This document shows, piece by piece, positions 13,130 to 25,150 of a stretch of DNA of 64,000 bases. The notes beneath the pieces are model-generated. The model saw only the letters and a list, made by a program, of their open reading frames with translations, had not been told where the DNA came from and ran no database searches. The position numbers and the translations under genes were made by a program. Origin of the DNA: Xenopus tropicalis. Taxonomy: Eukaryota > Chordata > Amphibia > Anura > Pipidae. The stretch is taken from contig NC_030683.2 of NCBI RefSeq assembly GCF_000004195.4, positions 70,651,764-70,715,763 of the forward strand, given 5' to 3'. The first letter of the stretch is position 1; each line of letters begins with the position of its first letter.

Positions 13130-13596
13130 TTAAAGGGGTTGTTCACCTTAAAATTAACTTTTAATTTATTGTAGACAATGATATTCTAAGACAATCTGAA
13201 ACTGGTTTTTATATTTCATTATTTGTGGTTTTTCAGTTATTTAGCTTTTTGTTCAGCAGCACTCCAGTTTGAAATGCAGCAGCTATCTGGTTGCTAGGAC
13301 CTGGTTTACCTTAGCAACCAGGCAGTGGTTTGAATGAGAAACATGAATATGAATAGGAGAGGGGCTGAATAGAAAGATAAGGAATAAAAAGTGTCCATAA
13401 CAATTAAATTGTAGCCTCAAAGAGAAATAGTTTTTTGGCTACCAGGGTCAGTTTCCCCATTTGAATTCTGGAAAGATATGAGGGAGGAAGGCAAATAATT
13501 TGAAAACTATTAATACTAGATAATGAAGACCAATTGAAAAGTTGCTATGAATAGGTTATTCAATGACGTTAACTTAAAGGTGAACCACCCCTTTAA
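13130..13596. mobile_element. T2-type MITE, TTAAAGGGGTTGTTCACC family
   Basis: TTAA at both ends (13130-13133, 13593-13596) with inverted ends AAAGGGGTTGTTCACCTTAA and TTAAAGGTGAACCACCCCTT. The internal sequence GTTGCTAGGACCTGG / CCTTAGCAACCAGGCAG is a second inverted pair. This is a very abundant Xenopus family. Confidence 0.88.
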
Positions 13597-14340
13597 CAGG
13601 AGTTAGGGGAGATAACAGGCGACTTGAGCTCTTGGGCTGAGGTCAGTGAAGGCATTGGGTCTCATAATGGCAACAGGGTGAACAACATTCTGTTGGTGTA
13701 TTGCATCTGATGGGTCATAAAAGACAAATAAGATACAAGGCTATGGAAAAAAATTCAGTGTACAGGACTGAGCATTCAAGGACCACTTGCCCAGTGAAAT
13801 TAGGCTTGGGTTAGATAGGGTTATAACACATATTGTATATTAGGTTGTATTTTATTATCTGTTATTCTGGAAACCTAGCTTAAAATGTACAGTTGTTTAA
13901 TGGTTCTGGATCATTCTTTCTGTCAATAAAATTGTGGCCATTACTATCCATTACTATTATGTGGTGTGTTTAATTATGAAAAAGGGAAATGTAATTGTCT
14001 GGGGGAGGATTGCAGCCATGGAAAGTGTAGAATAGGGTAAAAGGAGGAGGCAATCTCTGGACTTCCCTAATCATGCACACAATGCTCACATGCAACAAAA
14101 ATGGTTATCTCTGTCTTTTTTTTTCCTATGAGGCCCCATTTGGCCCAAATACAGTTTGTAAAACAAAAAAAAATACATTCTAATATTTTGTCTTTTAAAT
14201 ATAGCAAATTACATTAATTGTGCAGTTTGGAATTTACTACATATTTATATAGTTATACTGTATATTTTGTTCATGTTTTTTACATAATTCATTCTGTAAC
14301 TTTAGACATGCTGGAAACAGTATTATTAGTTTAAAGTGGA
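13597..14340. other. Intronic stretch without a recognised feature
   Basis: AT-rich, no support for any gene or named repeat. Confidence 0.5.
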
Positions 14341-14419
14341 AAGAAACTTGTCCACCCAGTGCTGGGCAGAGAGACATTATTTTTTTTCTCTAGTAGTGGT
14401 GGGGAGGAGAGCAGAGCTA

Positions 14420-14916
14420 GGCCTAACAGATGGTGGTTATAGGGGATGTGATCATTAGGAAAGTGGACAGGGTAATCTGTTGAGGGGATAGCTTAAACCA
14501 AACGGTTTGCTGTCTTCCTGGTGCCAGGGTTCGGCATGTGGTTGATCGGGTTGACAAATTATTGGGAGGGGCTGGGCATGACCTGGCAGTATTAATGACA
14601 AAATGAATGGTAGGAGGAGGACCTTAAAGAGTTCAGGGATCTAGGCTCTAAGATTAAGGAAAGGTCCTCCATTGTAATTATTTCTAAAGTTTTGCCGGTG
14701 CCACGTGCAAGTTTAGGGAGACAGCGGGAGCTTAGGGAGATAAATGCGTGGCTAAAGTCTTGGTGTAGGAAGGAAGGGTTTGGGTTCCTAGAGCACTTGG
14801 CTGACTTTTCTTTGGGGTACAATCTATACAGCCGTGACGGATTGCACCTCAATGGAAGGGGGTCTGCTGTGCTAGGGGAGAGAATGGTTAAGAGGCTGGA
14901 GGAGTGTTTAAACTAG
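14420..14916 (+). pseudogene. CR1-type LINE ORF1 remnant with SGNH-esterase domain
   Basis: Translating in shifting frames gives VVIGDVIIRKVDRVIC, CLPGARVRHVVDRVDKLLGG and GHDLAVLM, then VLPVPRASLGRQRELREINA and the terminal block YSRDGLHLNGRGSAVLGERM. These are the blocks of the SGNH-hydrolase (esterase) domain found in ORF1 of many vertebrate CR1 elements, ending with the GLHLN histidine block. The nucleophile position of the first block reads GDV where active copies have GDS. With the frameshifts between 14560 and 14690, the copy is dead. ORF2 follows about 75 bp downstream. Confidence 0.82.
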
Positions 14917-14989
14917 ACAAGGGGGGGGGGGTGGTGAGCTAGAGTTTTATGGGAAATCTAGTGTAGATGGGGCAGTGGGATTAGCAAAG

Positions 14990-16090
14990 GGTTGTGGGGG
15001 AGACTAATATTCGCCTTAGCTCTAACTCTCCGTTAGCTAATGTAAACATCAGAGGGAGAGGTAGTAATCTCCGCTGCATGCTGGCTAAAGCGCGAAGCAT
15101 GTCGGGTAAATTAGGGGAGCTGCAGGCTATTGCAGTTATTGAAAATTATGATTTAATTGGTATCACTGAGACCTGGTGGGATGAAAAATGTGACTGGATG
15201 TGAATTTATATGGTTACACACTTTTTAGGAGGGACAGAGAGATTAAAAAGGGTGGAGGGGTTTGTCTTTATGTAAAGTCAGATTTAAAGCCATGTAATAA
15301 AGACATTACCAATGAAAACATTGAATCTTTTTGGGTAGAAATTTCAGTAGGGCTGAAGGTCACAAAGATAATGATCATTGGTGTATCATTGGTGTATGTT
15401 ATAATCCACCCCATATAGATGAGCTTTAAGTTAACGTTTAAATGGAAACTTCAAAGTTATTATGGGAGACTTTAATTATCCGGACATTGACTGGAGTAAT
15501 GGGGTGGCTAAGTCAGAAAAAGCTAGTAGGTTTGTAAATATGCTAAATGACAACTTTTTATTTCAGGCGGTTCAAGAACCTACTAGGAATGACTCTATTT
15601 TGGAGCTAGTAATATCTAATAACACTGAACTCATATCTAACATTTGTGTGGATGAGCATTTGGGGAACAGTGATCACAACATGGTTTCCTTTGAGATAAT
15701 GCTGCAGAGACAGCTCTATAAGGGATTAACTAAAACGCTTGATTTTAGACGTGCAGACTTTGCCACTTTAAGGGCATCTCTGCAATGTGTCAACTGGGAA
15801 AGGCTTTTCATAGGGTTAGACACAGAAGGAAAATGGAACATCTTTAAAACATTGCTTTGGAGGTATACACAACAGTATTTCCCCCTTGTAAGTAAGGAGA
15901 GGCATCGCAAAGCAAAACCTTTATAGCTGAATAAAAGTGTTAGTGTCGAGGTTGGTAAGAAAAAACGTGCTTTTAAAGCATTCAAGTTAGCTGGGACAGC
16001 AGAAACTTTCATCAGGTACAAGGAAGCAAATAAAGCATGCCAAAAAGCTATGGATGCTGGAATGTCAGTTGATGTAATCTACTTGGACTG
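14990..16090 (+). pseudogene. CR1-type LINE ORF2 remnant: APE endonuclease, truncated RT
   Basis: An apurinic-like endonuclease domain is readable: NIRGRGSNLRCMLAKARSMS, DLIGITETWWDEK, GYTLFRRDREIKKGGGVCLY, then MGDFNYPDIDWSNG and GNSDHNMVSFEI. WWDE and GDFN carry catalytic residues of the fold, and SDH is the conserved histidine block. There is a frameshift at about 15200 and a break near 15380-15460, where ATTGGTGTATC is duplicated. After KRAFKAFKLAG and IRYKEANKACQKA the text jumps directly to MDAGMSVDVIYLD, which is reverse-transcriptase motif A. The fingers region is therefore deleted. The copy ends where a (TA)n tract begins. Confidence 0.88.
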
Positions 16091-16092
16091 TA

Positions 16093-16093
<1 letters not shown>

Positions 16094-16150
<57 letters not shown>
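16094..16150. repeat. (TA)n microsatellite
   Basis: An uninterrupted TA run that breaks the CR1 reverse-transcriptase reading and forms the left border of foldback element 3. Confidence 0.95.
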
Positions 16151-16155
<5 letters not shown>

Positions 16156-16437
16156 ACAAATGGAGACAACTGGCACTCACGTTTTAAGGAAAAAATTGCC
16201 TGGGTGCAGCATTCAAAACAGGAAACAAAAGTAGAAAATGAAGAAGCCGCTCTCACAGGTCTTATGTGCAAACTTAAAATGTCTTTTATTATGTGGTGAA
16301 CTGACGTTTCGGCTGAACCTCAGCCTTTCTCAAAGTTGAGAAAGGCTGAGGTTCAGCCGAAACGTCAGTTCACCACGTAATAAAAGACATTTTAAGTTTG
16401 CACATAAGACCTGTGAGAGCGGCTTCTTCATTTTCTA

Positions 16438-16439
<2 letters not shown>
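16151..16439. mobile_element. (TA)n-bounded foldback element 3, Penelope-like core
   Basis: Positions 16230-16439 form a 210-bp palindrome, nearly perfect (one clear mismatch, GTGG against CACG), centred at 16334. Each arm carries GAGAAAGGCTGAGGTTCAGCC followed by GAAACGTC. The outer arm ends in CCTGTGAGAGCGGC. To the left is an unpaired tail with GCCTGGGTGCAGC. TA tracts border both sides. Confidence 0.65.

Positions 16440-16473
<34 letters not shown>
16440..16473. repeat. (TA)n microsatellite
   Basis: TA run shared as the border between foldback elements 3 and 4. Confidence 0.95.
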
Positions 16474-16475
<2 letters not shown>

Positions 16476-17989
16476 AAAAAGGAAAAGCAGTCACTCACGT
16501 CTCAATAAGGTCACAGGTGCCTGGGTGCAGTATATAACATCAAATAGTACAAAAGTCAAAAAGATGCCGCACTCACAGGTCTTAGTGAAAAACAAAGAAA
16601 ATTATTTATTGTGTCAGACTAATGTTTCGGCTGTGTCCACAGCCTTTCTCAAAGTGAACAAATACAAGCTGCCACTAATCATAGCCACATACATGGAGCA
16701 GAAAATGACCACCCGCATATCGTGCAGGCTGTCATTTATCATAGCAGCATACACGAAGCAGGTAATCGCCTTAATAAATCCTGGAAAGTACATAGCAGGA
16801 CCCTTATGTTGTTTTGCGTCACACTATGGGGCTGATTTACTAAGACACGATTTCGAATCCGAATTGGAAAAATTCCGATTGGAAACGAACATTTTGCGAC
16901 TTTTTCGTATTTTTTGCGAGTTTTTCGGCGTCTTTACGATTTTTGCGTAAAAACGCGAGTTTTTCGTAGCCATTACGAAAGTTGCGAAAAGTCGCGATTT
17001 TTTCGTAGCGTTAACACTTGCACGCAAAGTCGCGCCTTTTTCATAGCGTTAAAACTTAAAAGGCGCGACGTTTCGCGCAAGTTTTAACGCTACGAAAAAA
17101 TCGCGACTTTGCGCAACTTTCGTAATGGCTACGAAAAACTCGCTTTTTTACGCAAAAATCGTAAAGACGCCGAAAAACTCGCGTTTTTACGCAAAAATCG
17201 TAAAGATGCCGAAAAAAATCGCAAAATTACCGATCATTACGAAAAAAACGCAATCGGACGCATTCGGCCCGTTCGTGGGTTAGTAAATGTGCCCCTATGT
17301 CTCCACCTAATGTGTCCCAATTCAAAGCACCCTTTCCCTCAGCTGGAAATATACCGCTTCCCCTTCTCCTCTCTACCGTGAATTTGGAGGGCAGTGACTA
17401 GCACAAAGCGCTATAGCGCTTAGGTTACCATGGTAACCCGTACACTTAAAAGGAACTCTGGCGACCTGACTATGGCAACTAAGGAACCGGCGCTGTATAT
17501 TATAACATACAGATAGCTACACAATCCAGTCCCAGTGGGGACCTACTTATAATTCCCTTTTCTGACACTAATTGAGTCTTACGATGTGTACCTATATGGA
17601 TCGCTTAAAGCTACTTTATGGTGAAGGAGTGGGAGTTGCAGTTCAGCTATGACAGGTGGCTATCTCTGACTTTTCTATTCTTTTGCTTATTCTGTGCACT
17701 AAATCTGTATAATGATCTTTTACTCTATTTATTTCCCTTTTGATGATTTTATTTTATTTATAAGTAATTTCTAATGTTTGTTTTGCACTTGGTGGGTGGG
17801 CAATCACTAATTACACAGTACATGACGTCATCAGTAGAATTTTGGCGCCATTTTGGGTTTATGAGTAGGTTTGCTGTAATGTTTGTTCACTTTGAGAAAG
17901 GCTGTGGACACAGCCGAAACGTTAGTCTGACACAATAAATAATTTTCTTTGTTTTTCACTAAGACCTGTGAGTGCGGCCTCTTTTTGAC
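16474..17989. mobile_element. (TA)n-bounded element 4 with inverted terminal units
   Basis: Inverted terminal units of about 109 bp occupy 16554-16662 and 17881-17990. The right one reads TTTGAGAAAGGCTGTGGACA then CAGCCGAAACGTTAGTCTG and ends in CCTGTGAGTGCGGC; the left one is its complement. Between them lie about 1.2 kb of sequence that I cannot translate into any protein, plus a nested palindromic MITE (16828-17295). The left tail again contains GCCTGGGTGCAG. This has the overall plan of a larger parent of the short palindromes next to it. Confidence 0.6.
16828..17295. mobile_element. Palindromic MITE, GGGGCTGATTTACTAA family
   Basis: Inverted ends GGGGCTGATTTACTAA and TTAGTAAATGTGCCCC enclose repeated words such as CGAAAAACTCGC and TTTTACGCAAAAATCGTAAAG in inverted order. 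TAT flanks both ends, consistent with a 3-bp target duplication. Relatives are at 46694, 53746 and 60438. It is inserted inside foldback element 4. Confidence 0.8.
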
Positions 17990-18010
17990 TTATATATATA
18001 TATATATATA
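17990..18010. repeat. (TA)n microsatellite
   Basis: Short TA run between foldback elements 4 and 5. Confidence 0.9.
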
Positions 18011-18142
18011 AATCAAAATAAAACAGCCAGCACCAAGGGTCTTTGTGTTTGAAAAAATCTCTTGTGTATTATAATTGCATGTACAACCGACGTTTCGGTC
18101 CCTTTTGGGACCTTTTTTTGGAGTGTGGTGCTGTCGTGTGGA

Positions 18143-18146
<4 letters not shown>
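18011..18146. mobile_element. (TA)n-bounded element 5, single Penelope-like core
   Basis: The element is bordered by TA runs (17990-18010 and 18147-18198). It carries one copy of the core near 18088-18118: on the minus strand AAAAAAAGGTCCCAAAAGGG followed by ACCGAAACGTCGG. Unlike its neighbours it has no long palindrome, so it may be a single terminal unit. Confidence 0.5.

Positions 18147-18198
<52 letters not shown>
18147..18198. repeat. (TA)n microsatellite
   Basis: Long uninterrupted TA run. Confidence 0.95.
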
Positions 18199-19282
<1,084 letters not shown>

Positions 19283-21689
19283 CTATGGGAAAACAGACAA
19301 AACAAAAGATATATTTTTGCTTGTTTTGATTCAAATCTCCAAAAAGAACAATATATGTATATTTATTGCTTGGTTTGACCTTTTTTTTTACTGTTTTCAT
19401 TCCAACTTTGTAGCAGCTTGTGATAGCTGTTTGTTACACAGCACTAAGAGAAACCAAAGTTTCTGCCATTTTGGCAACATTCTCAAAAATTAAATTATCT
19501 TCTTCTCTTAAATACAGAAATGTATGTGATGTAGACTTAAAATATCTAAGCCATTTAAAAATTACACCAGGGTTTTTACTACCTGTCCTGTGTGTCTGAG
19601 TTACCAAGCAATTCAATAATGTGAACTGAAATTGCATTTCTACTTACGGAATCATGGAAGAAAAAGAAATTATTGAAAGGTTTCATTATTCTCTTTCAAC
19701 CTTCCATTTTAAAAATTTGGTTAACAGAGAAAAGTACATTTCTTCTAAAATATACTTAAAAACTCAGAACTGACCTTGGATTTAACCCAGTGGTTTAAAA
19801 TATAACTATAATAAATATATTTCCATTGCATGCTAACAATCTATATAACCAGATTAATATGTAAATTTAATTTTCTTTAGCTGTGTATCTAGCTTTACTA
19901 TTATGTTTCCCAGAAAATATACTTTTCCTATTCCACCAGGACAATTTGCTATATTTTTTTAATAATAGGTAGTCCCTGTTACCCCTTGGTTAGAACAATG
20001 CTGGGTGTTATTTAAGTAATTTATACAATGATATAATGTACACATGATCCCTTGATCATCCTGGGACAATAATGAAGTTTTTAGGGACCATTTGCAGCCT
20101 ATTCATAGTGGAAAAAACTACTGTATGTTACAGCACACAGAAATAAAATAAAGAGGAGTGGCAATTGGCAGGATGATGTAGAAACATTAGGGTATGTTTC
20201 ATGCACCTTATAGCTATGCTAAGGATGTTGTATAGCTTATAATTTTCATTGGTGGTGTAGTTAATAGTGAAATGTTTTTGATAAGTTGGAATTATCTCTT
20301 CAGTAAAGTAAAGCAACTTTAGCTGCATGAAGAAAAAATGCAAGTACATGTGCAGTTAGACCATATTTACATTAATGCCATCTGTGCAACTGTGTATTCT
20401 TTTGGAATAAATGAATGCTCCATATATCTATAGGGTTTGGGAGAATATGCTGCACCATCAAACCACAGCTGATCAAACTTTCACATTTGTAACAAGTTAA
20501 AAAATGCGCAACTCTGGACCTGTAGACCAAGAAATGCATAAGATTCCTATCTCTACTGAGTCATTTGTTAATTAAATGAGGTTGGTTTTGTCACGCTTCA
20601 TTCCTATATGAAGTTGTATCACATCATACCATACTGCATCCCTGCCTGTTTTCTCTTTTATAATACACATACTAAAGCATATGTCCATTGTTTTCTTTAA
20701 ATTTTTTTCAACAAATCTCTAAACCTAGAGTTTAAGGCACAATACTACCACAAGATAACTATTCACGCTTGTCTAAAGAGAGAGCCAGTTATTAACTTGA
20801 AAAAACTTTATTTTTTCCGACAAAAAGCACAAATAAATGAGTTCTATTTTTATTACTTTGTTCTTCCATAACGTACATCATTCATTTGTGATTCTCTGTG
20901 CTATGTTTATTGCACAGTTAAACGTTTCAGAAAATGAATTAGGCCAGAGACTGCTGCCTATTTGTTTGTATGTGTAGGAAGATAAAGTAAAAATAGCAAT
21001 GCCATATGAGTTCTCTTCTCTCCCACTCAGCTGACAGCCCTCAGGGTTTTATATTGATAGAAATCAGATCAAAGAGGGCCTGGTTTTATTTTTAGATACT
21101 GAACAAGTTACAAGTCATTATAAAAAATGTCTCAGCAAAAGAATGTAGCAATATTTTAATATATGAATATGTTTCCCAGCAGTTCTGCATAGGAAATTAA
21201 TAAATATCTACAATGTTTTCAATTTTCAGTTAGGCCGTGATTATGACATCATCTGGAAAGAAGTAACACTTCCGGCATTTGCAGTCACTATATCACTGCT
21301 AAATGCATTCATTACAATTATGAATTATTCGTTGATTTCGTAGTCTTAACATTTTTTGAACATATGAATTGAATATACACTAGAAAAATACTTGACACTA
21401 AAAACTGAGTTTCAAACTTAAACCATTTTGAACCAACATCCATATAGCTTTTTCAAGTTGCCTGTTGTAGTACTTGCATTTCAAAAAATGTCTCCTATAA
21501 TATGACATGCTTCCCCTTGATTTCAGCCAGTTCAAACCAAAGGGTTTTAGGAAAATACGTTTTGGAAGATGTAATTAGTCCTGTATATGGATGTATCTTG
21601 GAGGGGAATGGCTGTTTTCCTTAATGATAAATATTTAGATATAAAATAAATGTATTCAAAGTATTTTTGAACTTTCATCTTTTCCCTTA

Positions 21690-22005
21690 ACCCAGAGGAC
21701 CCCAAACTTTTTCATCCGTGAGCTAGTCAAATGTAAACAGACTTGGAGAGCAACACAAGCATCATGAAGGTTCATAGAGGTGCCAAATAAGGGCTAAGAT
21801 TGGCTATTAGGCAGCCTCTATGCACACTATCAGCTTACAGGGGGCTTTATTTGGTAGTAAATCTTGTTTTTATTCAACCACAACTTGCCACCAAGTCAGG
21901 AATTCAAAAATAACTACCTGGTTTGAGGCACTGGGAGCAACATCCAAGGGGTTGGTGAGCAACATGTTGCTCCCAAGCTACTGGTTGGGATCACTGCCTT
22001 AATCA
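21690..22005 (+). repeat. Interspersed repeat, 'GAGCAACATGTTGCTC' family
   Basis: The sequence contains CTTGGAGAGCAACACAAGC, TGCCAAATAAGGGCTAAG and GGGAGCAACATCCAAGGGGTTGG in the order of a very common Xenopus dispersed repeat. Two further copies form an inverted pair at 59650-60283. Confidence 0.8.
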
Positions 22006-22339
22006 CTTGCTTGTGGGGATGGCCAAAGATATTGCTTTATAAAGCATATGATTTAATTGTTCAAAGATCAACTTCTGATCCCACATACCACTGGAAAGTA
22101 GATTGTAATAGGAGAAAATGAATTGGTAACACTATATCACTGGAGAAAACCAATTGATAATTGATATTGTAATCTTTTATGCAAGTAGTCAAGTTCCAGC
22201 ATATATGAGTCTAGGAACCCACTCACAGTTTTGCAATTATTTTCACAAAGTTTTTTCTCAATGCGAGAACACTGCTAAAAAACCCGATCTGTAAGTATTT
22301 CTGTAAGTATTTTCTTAAACTGCATTTAGCTAGGATTTA

Positions 22340-22841
22340 TTAAAGGAGAATGCAAGTCAAAATTTAAAAAGCATACTGCCCAATAGTCCTCCTATTGCTT
22401 AGTAAAAACGCCACACTTTTGGCTCACCTAATCAAATATTTACTCAGTCACACTTACTTCACATCTAGAACAGGCAGCCATCTCTAAAAAGGTATTCTCC
22501 CTTTCTTTCCCTCCTTGCTTCATACTGCACGTGTTTCATTCCCTCCCCCCCTCCCCTCTGCCAGATCCGCTTCTGATTGGCTGGTGGGCATGTGTAGCTC
22601 AGAACAGCAGACAGGATAAAGTTACACACATGCTCAGAGAATAGAAAGGCTGCTGCTGGCACCTACAGGAAAGGGAGAGAGATTTCAGTGATGTCACTGT
22701 AGTCTTCACACTGCTGTAGGCTGCCAGCACCATATCTCAGAGAAGCAAGCAGGGATCTGGGAATTTAGATATGCAGTAAGTACTTAAAAGAATGCCTTTA
22801 GACTTACTTTTAATTTATATTAACCTTTCATTGTCCTTTAA
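22340..22841. mobile_element. T2-type MITE with TTAA target site
   Basis: TTAA at 22340-22343 and 22838-22841 with ends AAAGGAGAATGCAAG and the complement of AAAGGACAATGAAAGG. The inner sequence is not palindromic overall. Confidence 0.7.
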
Positions 22842-23112
22842 AGAAAAAAATGTGACTTTATTTAATTATTTCTCTTCAGTTTATGAAAATAAATGGAACA
22901 ATGTGATTCTCACTTGTTTGTAAAATTCTTTCCACAAAAAAAAGCAACCTTGACCACTCTGACTTTTTCAAAGAAAAAAATTGTGGTTACATAAAAAAAG
23001 TTGTGTACATTTTATGTTTTTATTTTTATATTTTAAACAAAACTATAAAAGCCTGAAGCTTTTCTGCACTTTTACTAAAATGTTCTATAGATGTGACTTT
23101 TTTCAAACCCCC

Positions 23113-23167
23113 ATATATATATATATATATCTATATACCTGTATATATATATATATATATATATATA
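23113..23167. repeat. (TA)n microsatellite
   Basis: Interrupted TA run forming the left border of foldback element 6. Confidence 0.9.
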
Positions 23168-23457
23168 GCGAACCCAGGGTGGCACTCTGCTTCAGCTCTT
23201 AGCTCGGGTGCAAGGTAAATGACTTAAATATCCAAAAAAGACCAGCAACACCGAGTTATGTTCCAAAAACAATCAATTGTGTATTAAAAACGCATGAACA
23301 GCCAACGTTACGTTTCGGTCCCCATCGGGACCTTTCTCAAGGCCTTGAGAAAGGTCCCGATGGGGACCGAAACGTAACGTTGGCTGTTCATGCGTTTTTA
23401 ATACACAATTGATTGTTTTTGGAACATAACTCGGTGTTGCTGGTCTTTTTTGGATAT
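23168..23457. mobile_element. (TA)n-bounded foldback element 6, perfect 230-bp palindrome
   Basis: Positions 23228-23457 are a palindrome with no mismatch that I could find, centred on CTCAAGGCCTTGAG at 23342. Each arm carries TTGAGAAAGGTCCCGATGGG followed by GACCGAAACGTAACGTTGG. An unpaired tail at 23168-23227 contains GGTGGCACTCTGC and CTCGGGTGCAAGG. TA tracts lie on both sides. Confidence 0.7.
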
Positions 23458-23481
23458 ATATATATATATATATATATATAT
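23455..23481. repeat. (TA)n microsatellite
   Basis: TA run shared as the border of foldback elements 6 and 7. Confidence 0.9.
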
Positions 23482-23756
23482 CAATCCAAATGGTGTCCGC
23501 ACTCCAAGGCTCAATATTCTGCGGGGTGCTTAGCCAAAATTATGTATGCATAGAAAATAATCATCTGTGGCCAGCACACCCTTCAATGTTTCATCAAAAA
23601 ATTTTTTTATTGCAGATATATTGTTAAAACCAACGTTTCGGTCCTCGTTAGAGAAAGGTCCTAACGAGGACCGAAACGTTGGTTTTAACAATATATCTGC
23701 AATAAAAAATTTTTTTGATGAAACATTGAAGGGTGTGCTGGCCACAGATGATTATT

Positions 23757-23762
<6 letters not shown>
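23482..23762. mobile_element. (TA)n-bounded foldback element 7
   Basis: Arms at 23550-23651 and 23661-23762 are near-perfect complements with a 9-bp spacer (AGAAAGGTC). The right arm reads GAGAAAGGTCCTAACGAGGA then CCGAAACGTTGG. The unpaired left tail has GTGTCCGCACTCCAAGG. It has the same plan as element 6 but unrelated arm sequence outside the core. Confidence 0.7.
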
Positions 23763-23814
<52 letters not shown>

Positions 23815-23821
23815 TGTATAT
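23760..23821. repeat. (TA)n microsatellite
   Basis: Long TA run at the right border of foldback element 7. Confidence 0.95.
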
Positions 23822-24357
23822 ATAAATCCTTTTCTTAAAAACGTTATACTTCATGTAGTAGAGCTATTATTTTATTCCACAAAAATGTATCACCAAGGAT
23901 AACCCAGGAGAATTAAAGGAACTCAGTCTGAGAAGAACTTTGAACAGTTTTTGGCTTTTAGCAAATAGAAGTAGAAAAAGAAACAACTGTAACAGAAATA
24001 TAGGGTTTAAAGTCCATTGTGCTCAATTATCTTACCGCAACAGTAGATATTACCTGGACATTACTTTCAAATGCCTAAGCAGTCACTGTATTTTTAACCT
24101 GAAAAACAACTTTTGCACAGTTGTCTTTTAATAAAATGCAATTTCTTGCCTAAAATGGAAATCTTCTACTACCAAATGCTGTGGGCATAGATTTAAGTCT
24201 GTAAAATGATTTATAAGGGAAAAAGAGGTCTTAATGGAACTAAAAATATATACGTTTTCAGTTGGAGAAAGTATTGCACTTAAATGAATAACATTTTACC
24301 TTGTAAAAGAAAAACTCCTTAAAGAATCAGTGAACCTTTTTTTAATCTCTAAAAATA

Positions 24358-25150
24358 ACGTACTTTTCTCTCTGCATGTAGATTTGTTTTGTTTTTATTT
24401 TGTTTCTCTTTTACAAGCAGCAGAACAGATCTTTTACCTCCCTGTTTGGATGAAGCCCCAACTCTTTTGCTTTCTGAGCACTCCTCTCTCTGACTATGAT
24501 GACCTCAAAGAGGTGCCTACTTTGCATGCCTGATTTATTTTAATTGGAGCAGAGGCAGTGAGCATGCCCAGTAGGCACCTCGTTGAGGTCTTAAAGGAAC
24601 AGTAACACCAAAAAATGAAAGTGTATAAAAGTAACTAAAATGTAATGTGCTGCTGCCCTGCACTGGTAAAAGTTGTGTGTTTAATTCAGAAAGTCTACTA
24701 TAATTTATATAAATAAGCTGCTATGTAGCCATGGGGGCAGCCATTCAAAGGAGAAAAGGCACAGGCACATAGCAGATAACAGATAAAACACTATTGTATT
24801 CTACAGAACTTATCTGTTATCTGCTATGTAACCTGTGCCTTTTCTCCTTTTTTCCAGCTTGAATGGCTGCCCCCGTGGCTACACAGCAGCTTATTATATA
24901 AATTAAAATAGTGTTACTGTAGCAAACACACCAGTTTTACCAGTGCAGGGCAACAGTGCATTATATTTTTATTACTTTAAAGCTCTTTCATTTTTTGGTG
25001 TTACTGTTCCTTTAATAGTTGGAGAGAAAAAGGGTGATCAGAAAAAGGGGGCAGAGCGTAACACTAGACAAGGAAATAGGTAAAAAACTACTTTTCAGCT
25101 GCTTGTAATAGAGAATAAAACAAAATATGCATGTAGGGAGAAAGGCATGT
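24358..25150. mobile_element. Foldback element split by a nested MITE
   Basis: The left part (24358-24590) has CTCTCTGCATGTAG, then TTGTTTTTATTTTG and TTTTACAAGCAGC. The right part (25016-25150) carries the imperfect complement (GCTGCTTGTAATAGAGAATA, AATATGCATGTAGGGAGAA). The two halves were separated by insertion of the TTAA-type MITE at 24591-25015. Confidence 0.6.
24591..25015. mobile_element. T2-type MITE, AAAGGAACAGTAACACC family
   Basis: TTAA at 24591-24594 and 25012-25015 encloses long inverted ends beginning AAAGGAACAGTAACACCAAA. The inner arms GATAACAGATAA and CTTATCTGTTATCTGC make it largely palindromic. A close copy is at 39176-39602. Confidence 0.88.

Noticed and set aside
14592..14852. 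Minus-strand 86-aa frame opposite the CR1 ORF1 region
   Set aside because: Shadow of the plus-strand SGNH-domain remnant.
16065..16271. Frames rich in IYIYIY (also near 18013-18243, 23567-23902 and 63566-63847)
   Set aside because: They are translations of (TA)n microsatellites.
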